64,000 bases of DNA from Clostridiales bacterium (GTDB taxonomy: Bacteria > Bacillota > Clostridia > TANB77 > CAG-508): NCBI GenBank assembly GCA_004554705.1, contig SFKS01000001.1, forward strand, positions 1-64,000. The letters run 5' to 3'. The position numbers were made by a program, and so were the translations under genes. Shown piece by piece: positions 1 through 8,673 of this stretch. How positions within the stretch are numbered: the stretch's first letter is position 1; every line of letters starts with the position of its first letter. The notes under the pieces are model-generated. The model was not told the origin of the DNA. It ran no database searches and worked only from the letters and a program-made list of their open reading frames with translations.

Positions 1-69
1 TTGAAATTTCTTTTTTATATTTTCTTTAACCATATCAGGATTTTCTCTAATTAATTTAATATCAATCAT
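1..69 (-). CDS. serS: Seryl-tRNA synthetase, N-terminal fragment (runs off the left edge)
   Basis: The minus strand from an ATG at 69 reads 23 codons beginning MIDIKLIRENPDMVKEN, the typical N-terminus of bacterial seryl-tRNA synthetase (MLDIKLIRENP-type). A good ribosome-binding site (AAGGAGTGG, 75-83) lies six bases upstream. Only the start of the tRNA-binding coiled-coil arm is present; the catalytic class II domain would lie beyond the window. The gene is divergent from pgsA and shares the intergenic promoter region. Confidence 0.8.
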   Translation of the reverse strand, partial: MIDIKLIRENPDMVKENIKKKFQ

Positions 70-94
70 TTATTTCCACTCCTTCAACATAAGT

Positions 95-123
95 ATTTTA
101 CTATAATTTCACATAATTTGCAA
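95..123 (-). promoter_or_regulatory. Probable sigma-A promoter for serS
   Basis: On the minus strand TTGCAA (118-123) and TAAAAT (95-100) are separated by 17 bp, about 30 bp ahead of the serS ATG. Confidence 0.45.
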
Positions 124-142
124 TATTTTTTCTAAATAACTG

Positions 143-171
143 TTGTTTTATTTTTAAAAATTATATATAAT
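143..171 (+). promoter_or_regulatory. Probable sigma-A promoter for pgsA-ligA
   Basis: TTGTTT (143-148) and a perfect TATAAT (166-171) are spaced by 17 bp, just upstream of the pgsA ribosome-binding site AGGAGTG (189-195). Confidence 0.5.
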
Positions 172-203
172 ATACCCATAAATTAAATAGGAGTGATTTA
201 AAT

Positions 204-794
204 ATGAATTTACCCAATAAATTAACAATATTTAGAATAGTTTTAGTACCAATAATGGTTATAATACCTTTTTTAAAAATACCAGGAGATATATTTAATT
301 TACCAATTCAAAACCTTGTAATAATAGCAATATTTGCCATAGCATCATATACAGACCACTTAGATGGAAAAATAGCAAGAAAAAATAATATAATTACAAC
401 CTTTGGCAAATTTGCAGATCCTTTAGCAGATAAAATATTAGTTCTTTCAGCGATGTTAATGCTAGTAGAAATGGGCTACTTACCTGCATGGATACCAATT
501 ATAGTGCTAGCTAGAGAATTTGTAGTATCAGGTTATAGATTAATAGCTGTAGAAAAAGGTGGAAAAGTTATAGCAGCAAGTATCTGGGGCAAAATAAAAA
601 CAGCAACACAAATGGTTGCAATAATATTAGCATTTTTAGATTTAAAGTATTTCGGAGCATTTATTTACGAAGAATTAGTTGGATATAATTTAGTTATAAA
701 TGTTTTATCATCATCTTTAATGTTAATTTCAACAATAGCAACAGTCTTTTCAGGAATAGATTATTTGAAAGGAAGCAAGGAGTTATTTAAATAA
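204..794 (+). CDS. pgsA: CDP-diacylglycerol--glycerol-3-phosphate 3-phosphatidyltransferase
   Basis: Makes phosphatidylglycerophosphate from CDP-diacylglycerol and glycerol-3-phosphate, the committed step to phosphatidylglycerol, in the cytoplasmic membrane. The CDP-alcohol phosphotransferase signature D-G-x2-A-R-x8-G-x3-D-x3-D is complete (DGKIAR through GKFADPLADK, about residues 52-75). Several hydrophobic segments follow, and 196 residues is a normal length. The ATG has an AGGAGTG site 8 bp upstream. The stop lies 2 bp before ligA, so the two are probably co-transcribed. Confidence 0.93.
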   Translation: MNLPNKLTIFRIVLVPIMVIIPFLKIPGDIFNLPIQNLVIIAIFAIASYTDHLDGKIARKNNIITTFGKFADPLADKILVLSAMLMLVEMGYLPAWIPIIVLAREFVVSGYRLIAVEKGGKVIAASIWGKIKTATQMVAIILAFLDLKYFGAFIYEELVGYNLVINVLSSSLMLISTIATVFSGIDYLKGSKELFK

Positions 795-796
795 AT

Positions 797-2779
797 ATGA
801 ATAAAAAACAAGCAAAAAATAGAATTGAAGAATTAAATAAGTTAACAGCATATTATGCTACAAAATATTATGATGACGATTCACCTGAAATAAGTGATTT
901 TGAGTATGATATGCTTATGAATGAACTTAAAAATTTAGAAAAAGAATTTCCTGAGTTTATTTCTAAAAATTCGCTTACTCAAAAAGTTGGAGGAACTGTT
1001 AAAGAAGGGTTTGCTAAAGTCGAACATGTTGTTCCGCTTCAAAGCTTACAGGATGTGTTCTCCATAGAAGAAGTACAAGAATTTGATGTAAAAATGCATA
1101 AGGAAGATCCTAATGTAAATTATGTAGTAGAAACTAAAATTGATGGTTTATCTGTGGCATTAGAGTATAAAAATGGGGAATTCATAAAAGGTGCAACAAG
1201 AGGTAATGGACAAGTAGGAGAAGATGTTACAGAAAATTTAAAAACAATAAAACATATACCTAAAAAATTAAAAGAGCCAATAGACATTATAGTTCGTGGA
1301 GAAGTATTTATAAGTAAAGAGGATTTTGAAAAGCTAAATGATGAATTAGATGAAGATAATAGATTTGCAAACGCAAGAAATTTGGCAGCCGGTTCTTTGC
1401 GACAGTTAGATAGCAAAATTGCTGCTTCTAGACCTTTAGATATATTTATATTTAATGTTCAAAAATGTGATTCTATAAAATTTACATCACACTATGATTC
1501 TTTGCAGTATTTAAAGAAAATAGGATTTAACATAAATCCCATCTTAATTCCATGCAATACAATAGAAAAAGTAAAAAGTGCAATAGAAAAAATTGGGAAT
1601 GACAGAGAAAAACTAAATTTTGGAATAGATGGTGCAGTTGTAAAAGTAGACAATTTAGATTTAAGGGAAAAAATTGGAACTACTTTTAAAACACCAAAAT
1701 GGGCAATTGCATATAAATATCCACCTGAGCAGAAGGAAACACTTCTAAAGGATATAATTTGCCAAGTTGGTAGAACAGGTGCAATAACCCCTATGGCCAT
1801 TTTAGAGCCAATAGTAGTTGCTGGGTCTAGAATTTCAAAAACTACTTTGCACAATGAAGATTTTGTAAAAGAGAAAGACTTAAGAATAGGGGATAGAGTA
1901 ATAATACAAAAAGCGGGTGACGTAATACCAGAAGTTGTCAGACCAGTAGTTGATAAAAGAACAGGCATAGAAAGGGAATTTGAGATGCCTAAAGTTTGCC
2001 CAGTATGTGGTGGACAAGTAATTAGAATTCCTGGACAATCTGTGACTAAATGTATTGGTATAGAATGTCCTGCAAGAAATTTAAGAAACATAGAACACTT
2101 TGCCTCAAAAGAAGCAATGAATATTGAAGGTTTAGGAGAAAAGGTAATAAGGCAATTATATGATAAAAAATTAATTAATAATATATCTGACATATATTCT
2201 TTAAAACTAGAAGATATTGCAAGTTTAAAAAAAGAAGGAAAAAGATTTGCCGAAAATTTAATAAATAGTATAAATAAAAGTAAAGATAATAATTTAGATA
2301 GACTCATAACAGCTCTTGGAATTGAACAAGTGGGTGTAAAGTCAGCAAAAATATTAGCAAAAAATTTTAAATCATTAGATAATCTTGCAAAAGCTAGTCT
2401 TGAAGATTTAACTTTTGTAGAAGATATAGGAGATATAACAGCCAATAGTGTCAAAGAATTTTTTATACAAAATCAAACAAAGGACCTTATTCAAAAGCTA
2501 AAATTAGCAGGAGTAAACATGGAACAAATAGAAGATAAAGATGAAGATAATAGATTCTCAGACAAAACCTTTGTACTAACAGGAGCATTATCCAAATATA
2601 CAAGAGAGGAAGCTACTAAGATTATAGAGAAATTCGGAGGTAAAACATCAAGCTCTGTATCTAAAAAGACATCATATGTATTAGCAGGTGAAGATGCAGG
2701 TGGTAAACTTTCAAAAGCTCAAAGCTTAGGCGTCAGAATAATTACAGAGCAAGAATTTGAGGAAATGATAAAGCATTAA
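797..2779 (+). CDS. ligA: NAD+-dependent DNA ligase
   Basis: Seals nicks in replication and repair using NAD+. The adenylation motif KIDG has its nucleophile lysine at about residue 114, followed by nucleotidyltransferase motifs (ATRGNG, GEVF, AYKYPPEQ). Next come the OB fold, a four-cysteine zinc finger (CPVCGG and CIGIECPARN), helix-hairpin-helix repeats (IEGLGEK, ALGIEQVGVKSAKIL) and a C-terminal BRCT domain. The 660-aa length is standard. It starts 2 bp after pgsA, so translation is probably coupled; this gene order is not the common pcrA-ligA pairing. Confidence 0.97.
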   Translation: MNKKQAKNRIEELNKLTAYYATKYYDDDSPEISDFEYDMLMNELKNLEKEFPEFISKNSLTQKVGGTVKEGFAKVEHVVPLQSLQDVFSIEEVQEFDVKMHKEDPNVNYVVETKIDGLSVALEYKNGEFIKGATRGNGQVGEDVTENLKTIKHIPKKLKEPIDIIVRGEVFISKEDFEKLNDELDEDNRFANARNLAAGSLRQLDSKIAASRPLDIFIFNVQKCDSIKFTSHYDSLQYLKKIGFNINPILIPCNTIEKVKSAIEKIGNDREKLNFGIDGAVVKVDNLDLREKIGTTFKTPKWAIAYKYPPEQKETLLKDIICQVGRTGAITPMAILEPIVVAGSRISKTTLHNEDFVKEKDLRIGDRVIIQKAGDVIPEVVRPVVDKRTGIEREFEMPKVCPVCGGQVIRIPGQSVTKCIGIECPARNLRNIEHFASKEAMNIEGLGEKVIRQLYDKKLINNISDIYSLKLEDIASLKKEGKRFAENLINSINKSKDNNLDRLITALGIEQVGVKSAKILAKNFKSLDNLAKASLEDLTFVEDIGDITANSVKEFFIQNQTKDLIQKLKLAGVNMEQIEDKDEDNRFSDKTFVLTGALSKYTREEATKIIEKFGGKTSSSVSKKTSYVLAGEDAGGKLSKAQSLGVRIITEQEFEEMIKH

Positions 2780-2812
2780 AGTATAATTAAATTAAAGAAA
2801 GGAATTAAAATC

Positions 2813-3046
2813 TTGGAAGGATATACATTTGAAAGATTATGGAAAGAATTAAATGAAGGATATCAAATATATTATACTTATATGAATAAAAGGTATATGT
2901 TATCAAAATTAGACAAAAATTGTTATTCAAGAGAATTAATAAATAAAAATGATAAAAGTCCACATCCCAAAAATCAAATAGTCACTTTAAAGACAATAAA
3001 AGAATTGTTTGACTTTATGGAAGATATTGAGTATAAAATACATTAA
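2813..3046 (+). CDS. Small protein of unknown function (77 aa)
   Basis: Not recognised. It starts at TTG (2813), supported by GAAAGGA about 10 bp upstream, and sits 33 bp after ligA. The product is soluble and rich in Tyr and Lys (KLDKNCYSREL, PHPKNQIVTLKTI), with no signal peptide, membrane segment or metal motif. Position and codon use match its neighbours, so it is probably a real gene at the tail of the pgsA-ligA operon. Confidence 0.6.
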   Translation: MEGYTFERLWKELNEGYQIYYTYMNKRYMLSKLDKNCYSRELINKNDKSPHPKNQIVTLKTIKELFDFMEDIEYKIH

Positions 3047-3108
3047 TTAAATTAGAAGACAGTTATAATACAATAACATCTTAAATATATTTAGATGAGG
3101 TGTTTTGT

Positions 3109-4089
3109 ATGATTAAAATAGGAATCCTAGGTTATGGAAATATTGGAAAAGGGGTAGAAATTGCTATCCATCAAAATCCTGATATGGAGCTTGTAGCAAT
3201 ATTTACAAGAAGAAATCCAAAAGATTTAAAAACAATAACAGAAACAGAAACTATAAGTATATCAGAAATAGAAAAGTGGAAGGATAATATAGATGTACTG
3301 ATACTTTGCGGAGGTTCCGCAACCGATTTACCAGAGCAAGGTCCCCAATATGCTAAAATGTTTAATACAATTGATAGCTTTGATACGCATGCAAAAGTCT
3401 TTGAATATTATAATAAAATGGACAAAAGTGCAAGAAGAGGGCAAAAACTTTCTATTATATCTGTTGGTTGGGATCCAGGACTATTTTCCATAAATCGATT
3501 ATATTCGGAAGTAATATTACCTAATGGAACTACTTATACATTTTGGGGTAAAGGGGTAAGTCAAGGACATTCAGATGCTATAAGAAGAATTCCTGGAGTC
3601 AAAAATGCAATTCAGTATACAATTCCAATTACTACGGCAATGGAAAAAGTAAGAACTGGTGCTACTCCAGATTTCAATATAAGAGAAAAACATATACGAG
3701 AATGTTTTGTTGTTGTAGAATGTGACGTTGATAAGAAGGAAATAGAAGAAAAAATTAAAACGATGCCAGATTATTTTGAAAATTATGATACAATTGTGCA
3801 TTTTATATCAGAAGAAGAATTAAGTAAAAATCACAATACAATGTCACATGGTGGATTTGTTATAAGAAGTGGAAAAACTGGTATAAATCAAGTTACAAAG
3901 CAGATAGTGGAATATTCTTTAAAATTGGACTCAAATCCAGAATTTACATCAAGTATATTGGTAGCTTATGCAAGAGCAGTATATAAATTGCATAAGATGG
4001 GAGAAATTGGTGCAAGAACAGTTTTGGATATACCACCAGCAATGCTAACTAATAGGACTCAAAAAGAACTATTAAAAACTATAATATAA
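3109..4089 (+). CDS. ddh: meso-Diaminopimelate D-dehydrogenase
   Basis: Catalyses NADPH-dependent reductive amination of tetrahydrodipicolinate to meso-diaminopimelate in one step, supplying peptidoglycan and lysine synthesis. The N-terminus is a dinucleotide-binding Rossmann motif (GILGYGNIGKGVE). Family landmarks follow: FTRRNP, the substrate loop SVGWDPGLFS, and GVSQGHSDAIRRI. The 326-aa length fits the family (about 320-330). A GTG at 3100 is in frame, but ATG 3109 is chosen because GATGAGG (3094-3100) is correctly spaced for it. Other lysine-pathway genes are not adjacent. Confidence 0.93.
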   Translation: MIKIGILGYGNIGKGVEIAIHQNPDMELVAIFTRRNPKDLKTITETETISISEIEKWKDNIDVLILCGGSATDLPEQGPQYAKMFNTIDSFDTHAKVFEYYNKMDKSARRGQKLSIISVGWDPGLFSINRLYSEVILPNGTTYTFWGKGVSQGHSDAIRRIPGVKNAIQYTIPITTAMEKVRTGATPDFNIREKHIRECFVVVECDVDKKEIEEKIKTMPDYFENYDTIVHFISEEELSKNHNTMSHGGFVIRSGKTGINQVTKQIVEYSLKLDSNPEFTSSILVAYARAVYKLHKMGEIGARTVLDIPPAMLTNRTQKELLKTII

Positions 4090-4127
4090 TTATTAATAAT
4101 CTTTTTTATGAAAGAAGGTTCAAAGTT

Positions 4128-4565
4128 ATGAAAGCAGTAATACAAAGAGTGAGTAATGCTGAAGTAAAAGTAAATGGAAAGATAACTGGGAAAATTGGAA
4201 AAGGATTACTAATTTTATTAGGTATTGGACCAGAAGATACTAAAGAAAATGTGGAAGAGCTCACAAATAAAATATGTAATTTAAGAATATTTACAGATGC
4301 GGAAGATAAAATGAATTTGTCTGTAAAAGATATAGATGGAGAAATACTAGTTGTATCACAATTTACTTTATATGCAGATTGTAGAAAAGGTAATAGACCA
4401 AGTTTTATAAATGCCGCTTCTCCAGAAAAAGCAAATGAACTATATGAGTATTTTAAAAATAAGTGCAAAGAACAAGTTAAATATGTTGGAAGCGGAATAT
4501 TTGGAGCAGATATGAAGGTGTCTCTATTAAATGATGGACCTGTAACAATAATATTAGAAAAATAA
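4128..4565 (+). CDS. dtd: D-aminoacyl-tRNA deacylase
   Basis: Removes D-amino acids (and glycine from tRNA-Ala) mischarged on tRNA. Both active-site motifs are intact: SQFTLYADCRKGNRPSF around residues 79-95 and NDGPVT near the C-terminus. The 145-aa length is typical. The start is ATG 4128 with AAAGAAGG upstream. It directly precedes a tRNA/5S RNA cluster that has its own promoter. Confidence 0.95.
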   Translation: MKAVIQRVSNAEVKVNGKITGKIGKGLLILLGIGPEDTKENVEELTNKICNLRIFTDAEDKMNLSVKDIDGEILVVSQFTLYADCRKGNRPSFINAASPEKANELYEYFKNKCKEQVKYVGSGIFGADMKVSLLNDGPVTIILEK

Positions 4566-4575
4566 CTATTTAGTA

Positions 4576-4604
4576 TTGTATTTTAAAATTTATTATAGTA
4601 TAAT
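4576..4604 (+). promoter_or_regulatory. Promoter of the tRNA/5S cluster
   Basis: TTGTAT (4576-4581), a 17-bp spacer and TATAAT (4599-4604) end 19 bp before tRNA-Thr. Confidence 0.6.
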
Positions 4605-4623
4605 ACACAATAGTTATATAAAT

Positions 4624-4699
<76 letters not shown>

Positions 4700-4727
4700 A
4701 GTTTTTTAAAAAAATGTATAAAAAGTA

Positions 4728-4756
4728 TTGAATTTTATAAAAATATATTGTATAAT
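4728..4756 (+). promoter_or_regulatory. Promoter of the 5S rRNA
   Basis: TTGAAT (4728-4733) and TATAAT (4751-4756) with a 17-bp spacer lie 9 bp before the 5S gene, so 5S, tRNA-Asn and tRNA-Leu can be transcribed separately from tRNA-Thr. Confidence 0.55.
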
Positions 4757-4764
4757 TTTATTCA

Positions 4765-4876
4765 TGGTGATAACAATGACGTGGATACACCTGTTCCCAT
4801 ACCGAACACAGAAGTTAAGCACGTTTATGCTGAAAATACTTGCGAGTTACCTTGCTGGGAAGATAAGTAGTCGCCA
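4765..4876 (+). rRNA. rrf: 5S ribosomal RNA
   Basis: It contains the conserved 5S core CCCATACCGAACACAGAAG and AAGCACGT, and a terminal helix GGTGA/TCGCC (4766-4770 with 4871-4875). The ends are estimated from that helix. No 16S or 23S gene is next to it: dtd and tRNA-Thr are on the left, tRNA-Asn on the right. Confidence 0.9.
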
Positions 4877-4884
4877 AACTATAT

Positions 4885-4960
4885 TCCCCAATAGCTCAGT
4901 CGGTAGAGCGCTCGGCTGTTAACCGATAGGTCGTAGGTTCAAGTCCTACTTGGGGAGCCA
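4885..4960 (+). tRNA. tRNA-Asn (GTT)
   Basis: A 76-nt cloverleaf: acceptor TCCCCAA/TTGGGGA, anticodon loop CTGTTAA (GTT), T arm GTAGG-TTCAAGT-CCTAC, discriminator G and encoded CCA. Confidence 0.97.
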
Positions 4961-4973
4961 ATTATATTGATAT

Positions 4974-5056
4974 GCGGATGTGGCGGAATTGGCAGACGCG
5001 CTGGTCTTAGGAACCAGTACTTCGGTGTGGGGGTTCAAGTCCCTTCATCCGCACCA
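4974..5056 (+). tRNA. tRNA-Leu (TAG)
   Basis: An 83-nt class II tRNA with a long variable arm. Acceptor is GCGGATG/CATCCGC, the anticodon loop CTTAGGA between CTGGT and ACCAG gives TAG, and CCA is encoded. Confidence 0.96.
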
Positions 5057-5092
5057 AAAGATTATATCGTCGCACCAGACGAAAAAACGATT

Positions 5093-5120
5093 AAATCGAC
5101 TATAAAAGGCCGATTTTTTT
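5093..5120 (+). terminator. Probable intrinsic terminator of the tRNA cluster
   Basis: AAATCG and CGATTT form a short stem running into a T tract. The loop is large, so the signal is modest. Confidence 0.4.
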
Positions 5121-5263
5121 TGTGCGGAAAAATCATCCGAAAGCAAGGATAGTATTTACGATAAAAATGAAAATTAGACAAAAATTGAAAAAATTGTATT
5201 CTTTTGCCAACTAAAATATTCTAAATTGTCAATATAAAAATTTTTCATGTTCATATTTTTTAG

Positions 5264-5295
5264 CTCTTCCACATATTATTAAAAGAGTGGAGGAG
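5264..5295 (+). promoter_or_regulatory. Hairpin covering the spoIIM ribosome-binding site
   Basis: CTCTTCCAC (5264-5272) can pair with all nine bases of GTGGAGGAG (5287-5295, one G-U pair), which includes the Shine-Dalgarno sequence of spoIIM. The loop is 14 nt. If it forms in the mRNA it would hide the ribosome-binding site; regulation is inferred, not shown. Confidence 0.4.
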
Positions 5296-5298
5296 AAT

Positions 5299-5946
5299 AT
5301 GAGAACTATTAATAAAAGATACACAAGAAAATATACGAATATTATTGCTTCGCACATTCAAAACAATCTAAGAGAATATACAATAGCAAGTATAATATTC
5401 GTAATTGGAATATTGCTAGGAATAGTGTTTTTTAATAACTTAAATAGTGTACAAACTTCTGAAATTAATACATATTTAAGCAATTCTATTATTTCATTGA
5501 AGGAAAATGGTCATAATAACGAATTATCAATTTTAAAAGATTCTGTGCAAAAAAAATTCTTACTAGTAATACTATTATGGCTAATGGGTTCAACAGTAAT
5601 TGGACTACTCCTAGTATATTTAATAGTATGTTTCAAAGGATTTTGTTTTGGATTCACGATTTCTTCAATTCTTTATGCACTGGGTACTGGGAAAGGAATA
5701 ATCTTGTTTTTATCTACAATGTTGCTAAAAAACATTATTGATATTCCTTGTACAGTTGCATTAGCAGTAAGTGGAATGAATTTATACAAATCAATAATGC
5801 AAGATAGAAGAAAAGAAAATATAAAATTAGAAGTTGTACGCCATACATTATTTTCGATATTGATGTTACTTTTTCTTATAATCTCTTCCTTTATAGAAGC
5901 ATATATTTCGCATAATATTTTGCAATGTTGCTTAAAATATCTATAA
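5299..5946 (+). CDS. spoIIM: Stage II sporulation protein M
   Basis: A polytopic membrane protein of the SpoIID-SpoIIM-SpoIIP (DMP) complex that drives membrane migration during forespore engulfment. About five hydrophobic segments are visible, with the family core WLMGSTVIGLLLVYLIV and the glycine-rich FKGFCFGFTISSI loop. The start is ATG 5299, because the upstream in-frame GTG (5287) lies inside the ribosome-binding site GGAGGAG; this gives 215 aa. Its partner spoIIP is at 36.7 kb; no spoIID is seen. Confidence 0.88.
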   Translation: MRTINKRYTRKYTNIIASHIQNNLREYTIASIIFVIGILLGIVFFNNLNSVQTSEINTYLSNSIISLKENGHNNELSILKDSVQKKFLLVILLWLMGSTVIGLLLVYLIVCFKGFCFGFTISSILYALGTGKGIILFLSTMLLKNIIDIPCTVALAVSGMNLYKSIMQDRRKENIKLEVVRHTLFSILMLLFLIISSFIEAYISHNILQCCLKYL

Positions 5947-6013
5947 ACAAGTTCTAAAATTCAAAAAGTTGAATATATATAATTAATATAAAATAGAGAG
6001 AGGAGGCATTTAT

Positions 6014-6313
6014 ATGACTATAGAAGAAAGAAAACAGATGACAAGCAATACTATTCAAAACGTTATTTTAGAAAATAGAGAAAAATTAACAATTTCTGGT
6101 GTTCTAGATGTTCTCAGCTTTGATGACCAAATTGTAATAGTAGAGACAGAATTAGGGCTTTTAACTGTAAAAGGAGAGAATTTAAGAATTAATAAATTAA
6201 GTCTTGACACAACAGAAATTATCGTAGAAGGCACAATATTTAATCTGTCTTATTCTGAGAAAAATTTAGACAAGAAGTCTGGAGGATCTTTGATTGGTAA
6301 AATATTTAAATAA
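6014..6313 (+). CDS. yabP: Sporulation protein YabP
   Basis: A YabP/YqfC-family protein required for spore cortex formation in Bacillus. The family pattern is visible: a basic N-terminus, then NREKLTISGVLDVLSFDD and LGLLTVKGENLRINKLSLD. The 99-aa length is normal. A strong GAGAGGAGG site precedes the ATG. The order yabP-yabQ-divIC matches B. subtilis and many Clostridia. Confidence 0.9.
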   Translation: MTIEERKQMTSNTIQNVILENREKLTISGVLDVLSFDDQIVIVETELGLLTVKGENLRINKLSLDTTEIIVEGTIFNLSYSEKNLDKKSGGSLIGKIFK

Positions 6314-6328
6314 AATGGAGGACCATGC

Positions 6329-6817
6329 ATGCAAAGCCAAGTATATGCTTTTTTAATGTTTATTATAAATGGATTTTTAATAGGAATTCTATTTGATACT
6401 TTTAGAATTTTTAGAAAAGCATTTAAAACCTCTGATTTTATTACATACATTGAAGACATACTCTTTTGGATTTCTAGCGCTCTTTTATTGTTATATTCCA
6501 TTTTCAAGTTTAATAATGGAGAACTTAGATGGTTTATTTTTGTAGGAGTAAGCGTTGGAATAGCTATATATTTATTAGTTTTTAGCAAAATCTTTATTAA
6601 TATTACAGTTTATATAATTAATGTAGTAAAAAAGATACTAAAATTTTTGATTATTGTTCCTATAAAATTTATAGCAAAATTATTATATAGATTTACTTAC
6701 AGGCCAATTGTTCATTTAATAAAGTGTATAAAACATATAATGTCAGTTTTTAAAAATAAAATTAAAAAGATGTTTTTTAATAATGGAAATTATAAAAATA
6801 AGAAGGATTTTGTGTAA
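6329..6817 (+). CDS. yabQ: Spore cortex biosynthesis protein YabQ
   Basis: An integral membrane protein needed for cortex assembly. The family N-terminus QVYAFLMFIINGFLIGILFD is followed by two more membrane segments and a basic cytoplasmic tail. The 162-aa length is typical. The start has GGAGG 9 bp upstream, and the gene lies 15 bp after yabP in the same operon. Confidence 0.9.
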   Translation: MQSQVYAFLMFIINGFLIGILFDTFRIFRKAFKTSDFITYIEDILFWISSALLLLYSIFKFNNGELRWFIFVGVSVGIAIYLLVFSKIFINITVYIINVVKKILKFLIIVPIKFIAKLLYRFTYRPIVHLIKCIKHIMSVFKNKIKKMFFNNGNYKNKKDFV

Positions 6818-6884
6818 ATTTGTAGAATAATTATATAGGTAGTATTACACTATATCTATTTGTGTTGAAATTTAGGAGATACTA

Positions 6885-7157
6885 ATGAAAATAAATAAAA
6901 TTCATAAAAAATTATTTATAATAGTAATAATGGCATATTTAATATACATATTTGCCAGTCAACAAAAAACAATTAATTCTTATAAAGCTGCACAAAAGTA
7001 TTATTCAGAGCAAATTGCTAAAGAAACATTACATAAAGAAACTTTATGTAATAAAAAAAACAATATTAATTCAGAAGAATATATTGAAGAAGTCGCAAGA
7101 GAAAAATTAGATATGTATTTACCAAATGAAAGAGTTTATATAGATATTAGTAAATAA
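6885..7157 (+). CDS. divIC: Septum formation initiator, FtsB/DivIC family
   Basis: A bitopic cell-division protein of the DivIB-DivIC-FtsL subcomplex. One N-terminal membrane helix (LFIIVIMAYLIYIFA, about residues 10-24) is followed by a short coiled coil and the C-terminal family motif EEVAREKLDMYLPNERVYI. At 90 aa it is compact for the family. It is third in the yabP-yabQ-divIC operon, and an inverted repeat overlaps its stop codon. Confidence 0.85.
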   Translation: MKINKIHKKLFIIVIMAYLIYIFASQQKTINSYKAAQKYYSEQIAKETLHKETLCNKKNNINSEEYIEEVAREKLDMYLPNERVYIDISK

Positions 7158-7183
7158 AGGTAGGAATGTTTAACTACCTTTAT
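7154..7183 (+). terminator. Hairpin after divIC
   Basis: A perfect 10-bp inverted repeat ATAAAGGTAG/CTACCTTTAT with a 10-nt loop overlaps the divIC stop. The T tract after it is weak. Confidence 0.5.
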
Positions 7184-7268
7184 ATTGTATTGTGAAATTA
7201 GTTCTAAAAAATTTATTTCTAATAATTTCCAAAATAAGTATTCATAAAAAATAAAGGAGGAAATAAAA

Positions 7269-8594
7269 ATGGAATTACAAGAATTATCACTTGCAGAATT
7301 GCGTGAAAGAGCAAAAAATGAAGGGCTAAAGAATACCTCAAAGTTTAAAAAAGAGGACCTTATTTCTATTTTAAGAGAAAAAATGTCTGAAAAAAATGTA
7401 CAAGCTGATACAGATGAAAAAAGTGACTTTAAAGAAATTATAACTGAAGAAGGATATAAACTTACTAGTGAAGGAGATGAAGTTGTAGAAGGAATTTTAG
7501 AGGTTTTACCTGATGGCTACGGATTTCTTAGAGGAGAGAACTATTTGCCTACTCCTAAAGATGTATACGTTTCTCCAATTCAAATTAAGAGATTTAGATT
7601 AGATACAGGGGACAAAGTTAGAGGTATAAAAAGAACTCCAAAAGAAGGGGAAAAATTTCCAGCATTAATATTTGTAGGTGCAGTAAATGGAGAGCATCCT
7701 GAAAAAGCTATGAAAAGACGTTCTTTTGATGATTTAATACCTATTTACCCTAAAGATAGAATTAGATTAGAAACTGTGCAGAACGAATATACAATGAGAA
7801 TAATGGATTTATTGTGTCCAATAGGTAAAGGTCAAAGAGGTATGATTGTTGCACCTCCAAAGGCTGGTAAAACGACTATTCTAAAGAAAATTGCAAATAG
7901 TATAACTACAAATAACCCAGAAGCAGAATTAATAGTATTACTTATTGATGAGCGACCTGAAGAAGTTACTGATATGAAACGTTCCATAAAAGGGGATGTT
8001 ATCTATTCTACCTTTGATGAATTACCAGAGCATCATGTAAAAGTTGCAGAAATGGTGTTAGAAAGAGGGAAGAGGTTAGTAGAGCAACACAAAGATGTAG
8101 TAATACTTTTAGATAGTATTACAAGACTTGCAAGAGCATATAACCTTGTTGTTCCAGCTTCAGGAAGAACATTGTCTGGTGGCTTGGATCCTGCTGCATT
8201 ACATAAGCCAAAAAGATTTTTTGGTGCAGCAAGAAATACTGAAGATGCAGGAAGTTTGACTATCTTAGCAACCGCACTTGTAGAAACAGGAAGTAGAATG
8301 GATGATGTTATATTTGAAGAGTTTAAAGGAACAGGTAATATGGAGGTTCACCTAGATAGAGCTTTATCAGAAAAACGTATATTCCCTGCAATTGATATAA
8401 ACAAATCTGGAACAAGAAAAGAAGAACTGTTGCTTTCAAAAGAAGAACTAGAAACAATATTTGCTTTAAGAAAAACAATGTCAAATATGAATACACAAGA
8501 AATGACTGAACAAATTATGGAACAAATTGTAACAACAAAATCAAATGCAGAATTTTTAGAAAGAGTAAATATATTTTTAAAAAATAATAAATAG
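7269..8594 (+). CDS. rho: Transcription termination factor Rho
   Basis: A hexameric RNA-dependent ATPase that ends transcription. Visible domains are a Rho N-terminal SAP-like domain (residues 1-45), a cold-shock RNA-binding domain (EGILEVLPDGYGFLR, about 74-88) and the ATPase domain with Walker A APPKAGKT (195-202) and Walker B VVILLDSITR. The Q-loop and R-loop motifs are present (RTLSGGLDPAAL, SLTILATALVETGSRMDDVI). The 441-aa length is normal. The start ATG has AAAGGAGG at ideal spacing. Confidence 0.97.
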   Translation: MELQELSLAELRERAKNEGLKNTSKFKKEDLISILREKMSEKNVQADTDEKSDFKEIITEEGYKLTSEGDEVVEGILEVLPDGYGFLRGENYLPTPKDVYVSPIQIKRFRLDTGDKVRGIKRTPKEGEKFPALIFVGAVNGEHPEKAMKRRSFDDLIPIYPKDRIRLETVQNEYTMRIMDLLCPIGKGQRGMIVAPPKAGKTTILKKIANSITTNNPEAELIVLLIDERPEEVTDMKRSIKGDVIYSTFDELPEHHVKVAEMVLERGKRLVEQHKDVVILLDSITRLARAYNLVVPASGRTLSGGLDPAALHKPKRFFGAARNTEDAGSLTILATALVETGSRMDDVIFEEFKGTGNMEVHLDRALSEKRIFPAIDINKSGTRKEELLLSKEELETIFALRKTMSNMNTQEMTEQIMEQIVTTKSNAEFLERVNIFLKNNK

Positions 8595-8673
8595 ATTAGC
8601 GAAATTATACTTGTAAGTGAGTAGGGAGAGGAGAAAACAATACAAAACTTCTCTACTTGTTTACAATGCAACA

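Noticed and set aside
1492..2454. Long minus-strand open frame (320 codons) opposite ligA
   Set aside because: It lies entirely within ligA on the opposite strand, has no ribosome-binding site and an unnatural composition; ligA has full motif support.
4728..5152. Short plus-strand frames over the 5S and tRNA genes
   Set aside because: They read through the 5S rRNA and tRNA-Asn/tRNA-Leu genes, which are clear from structure.
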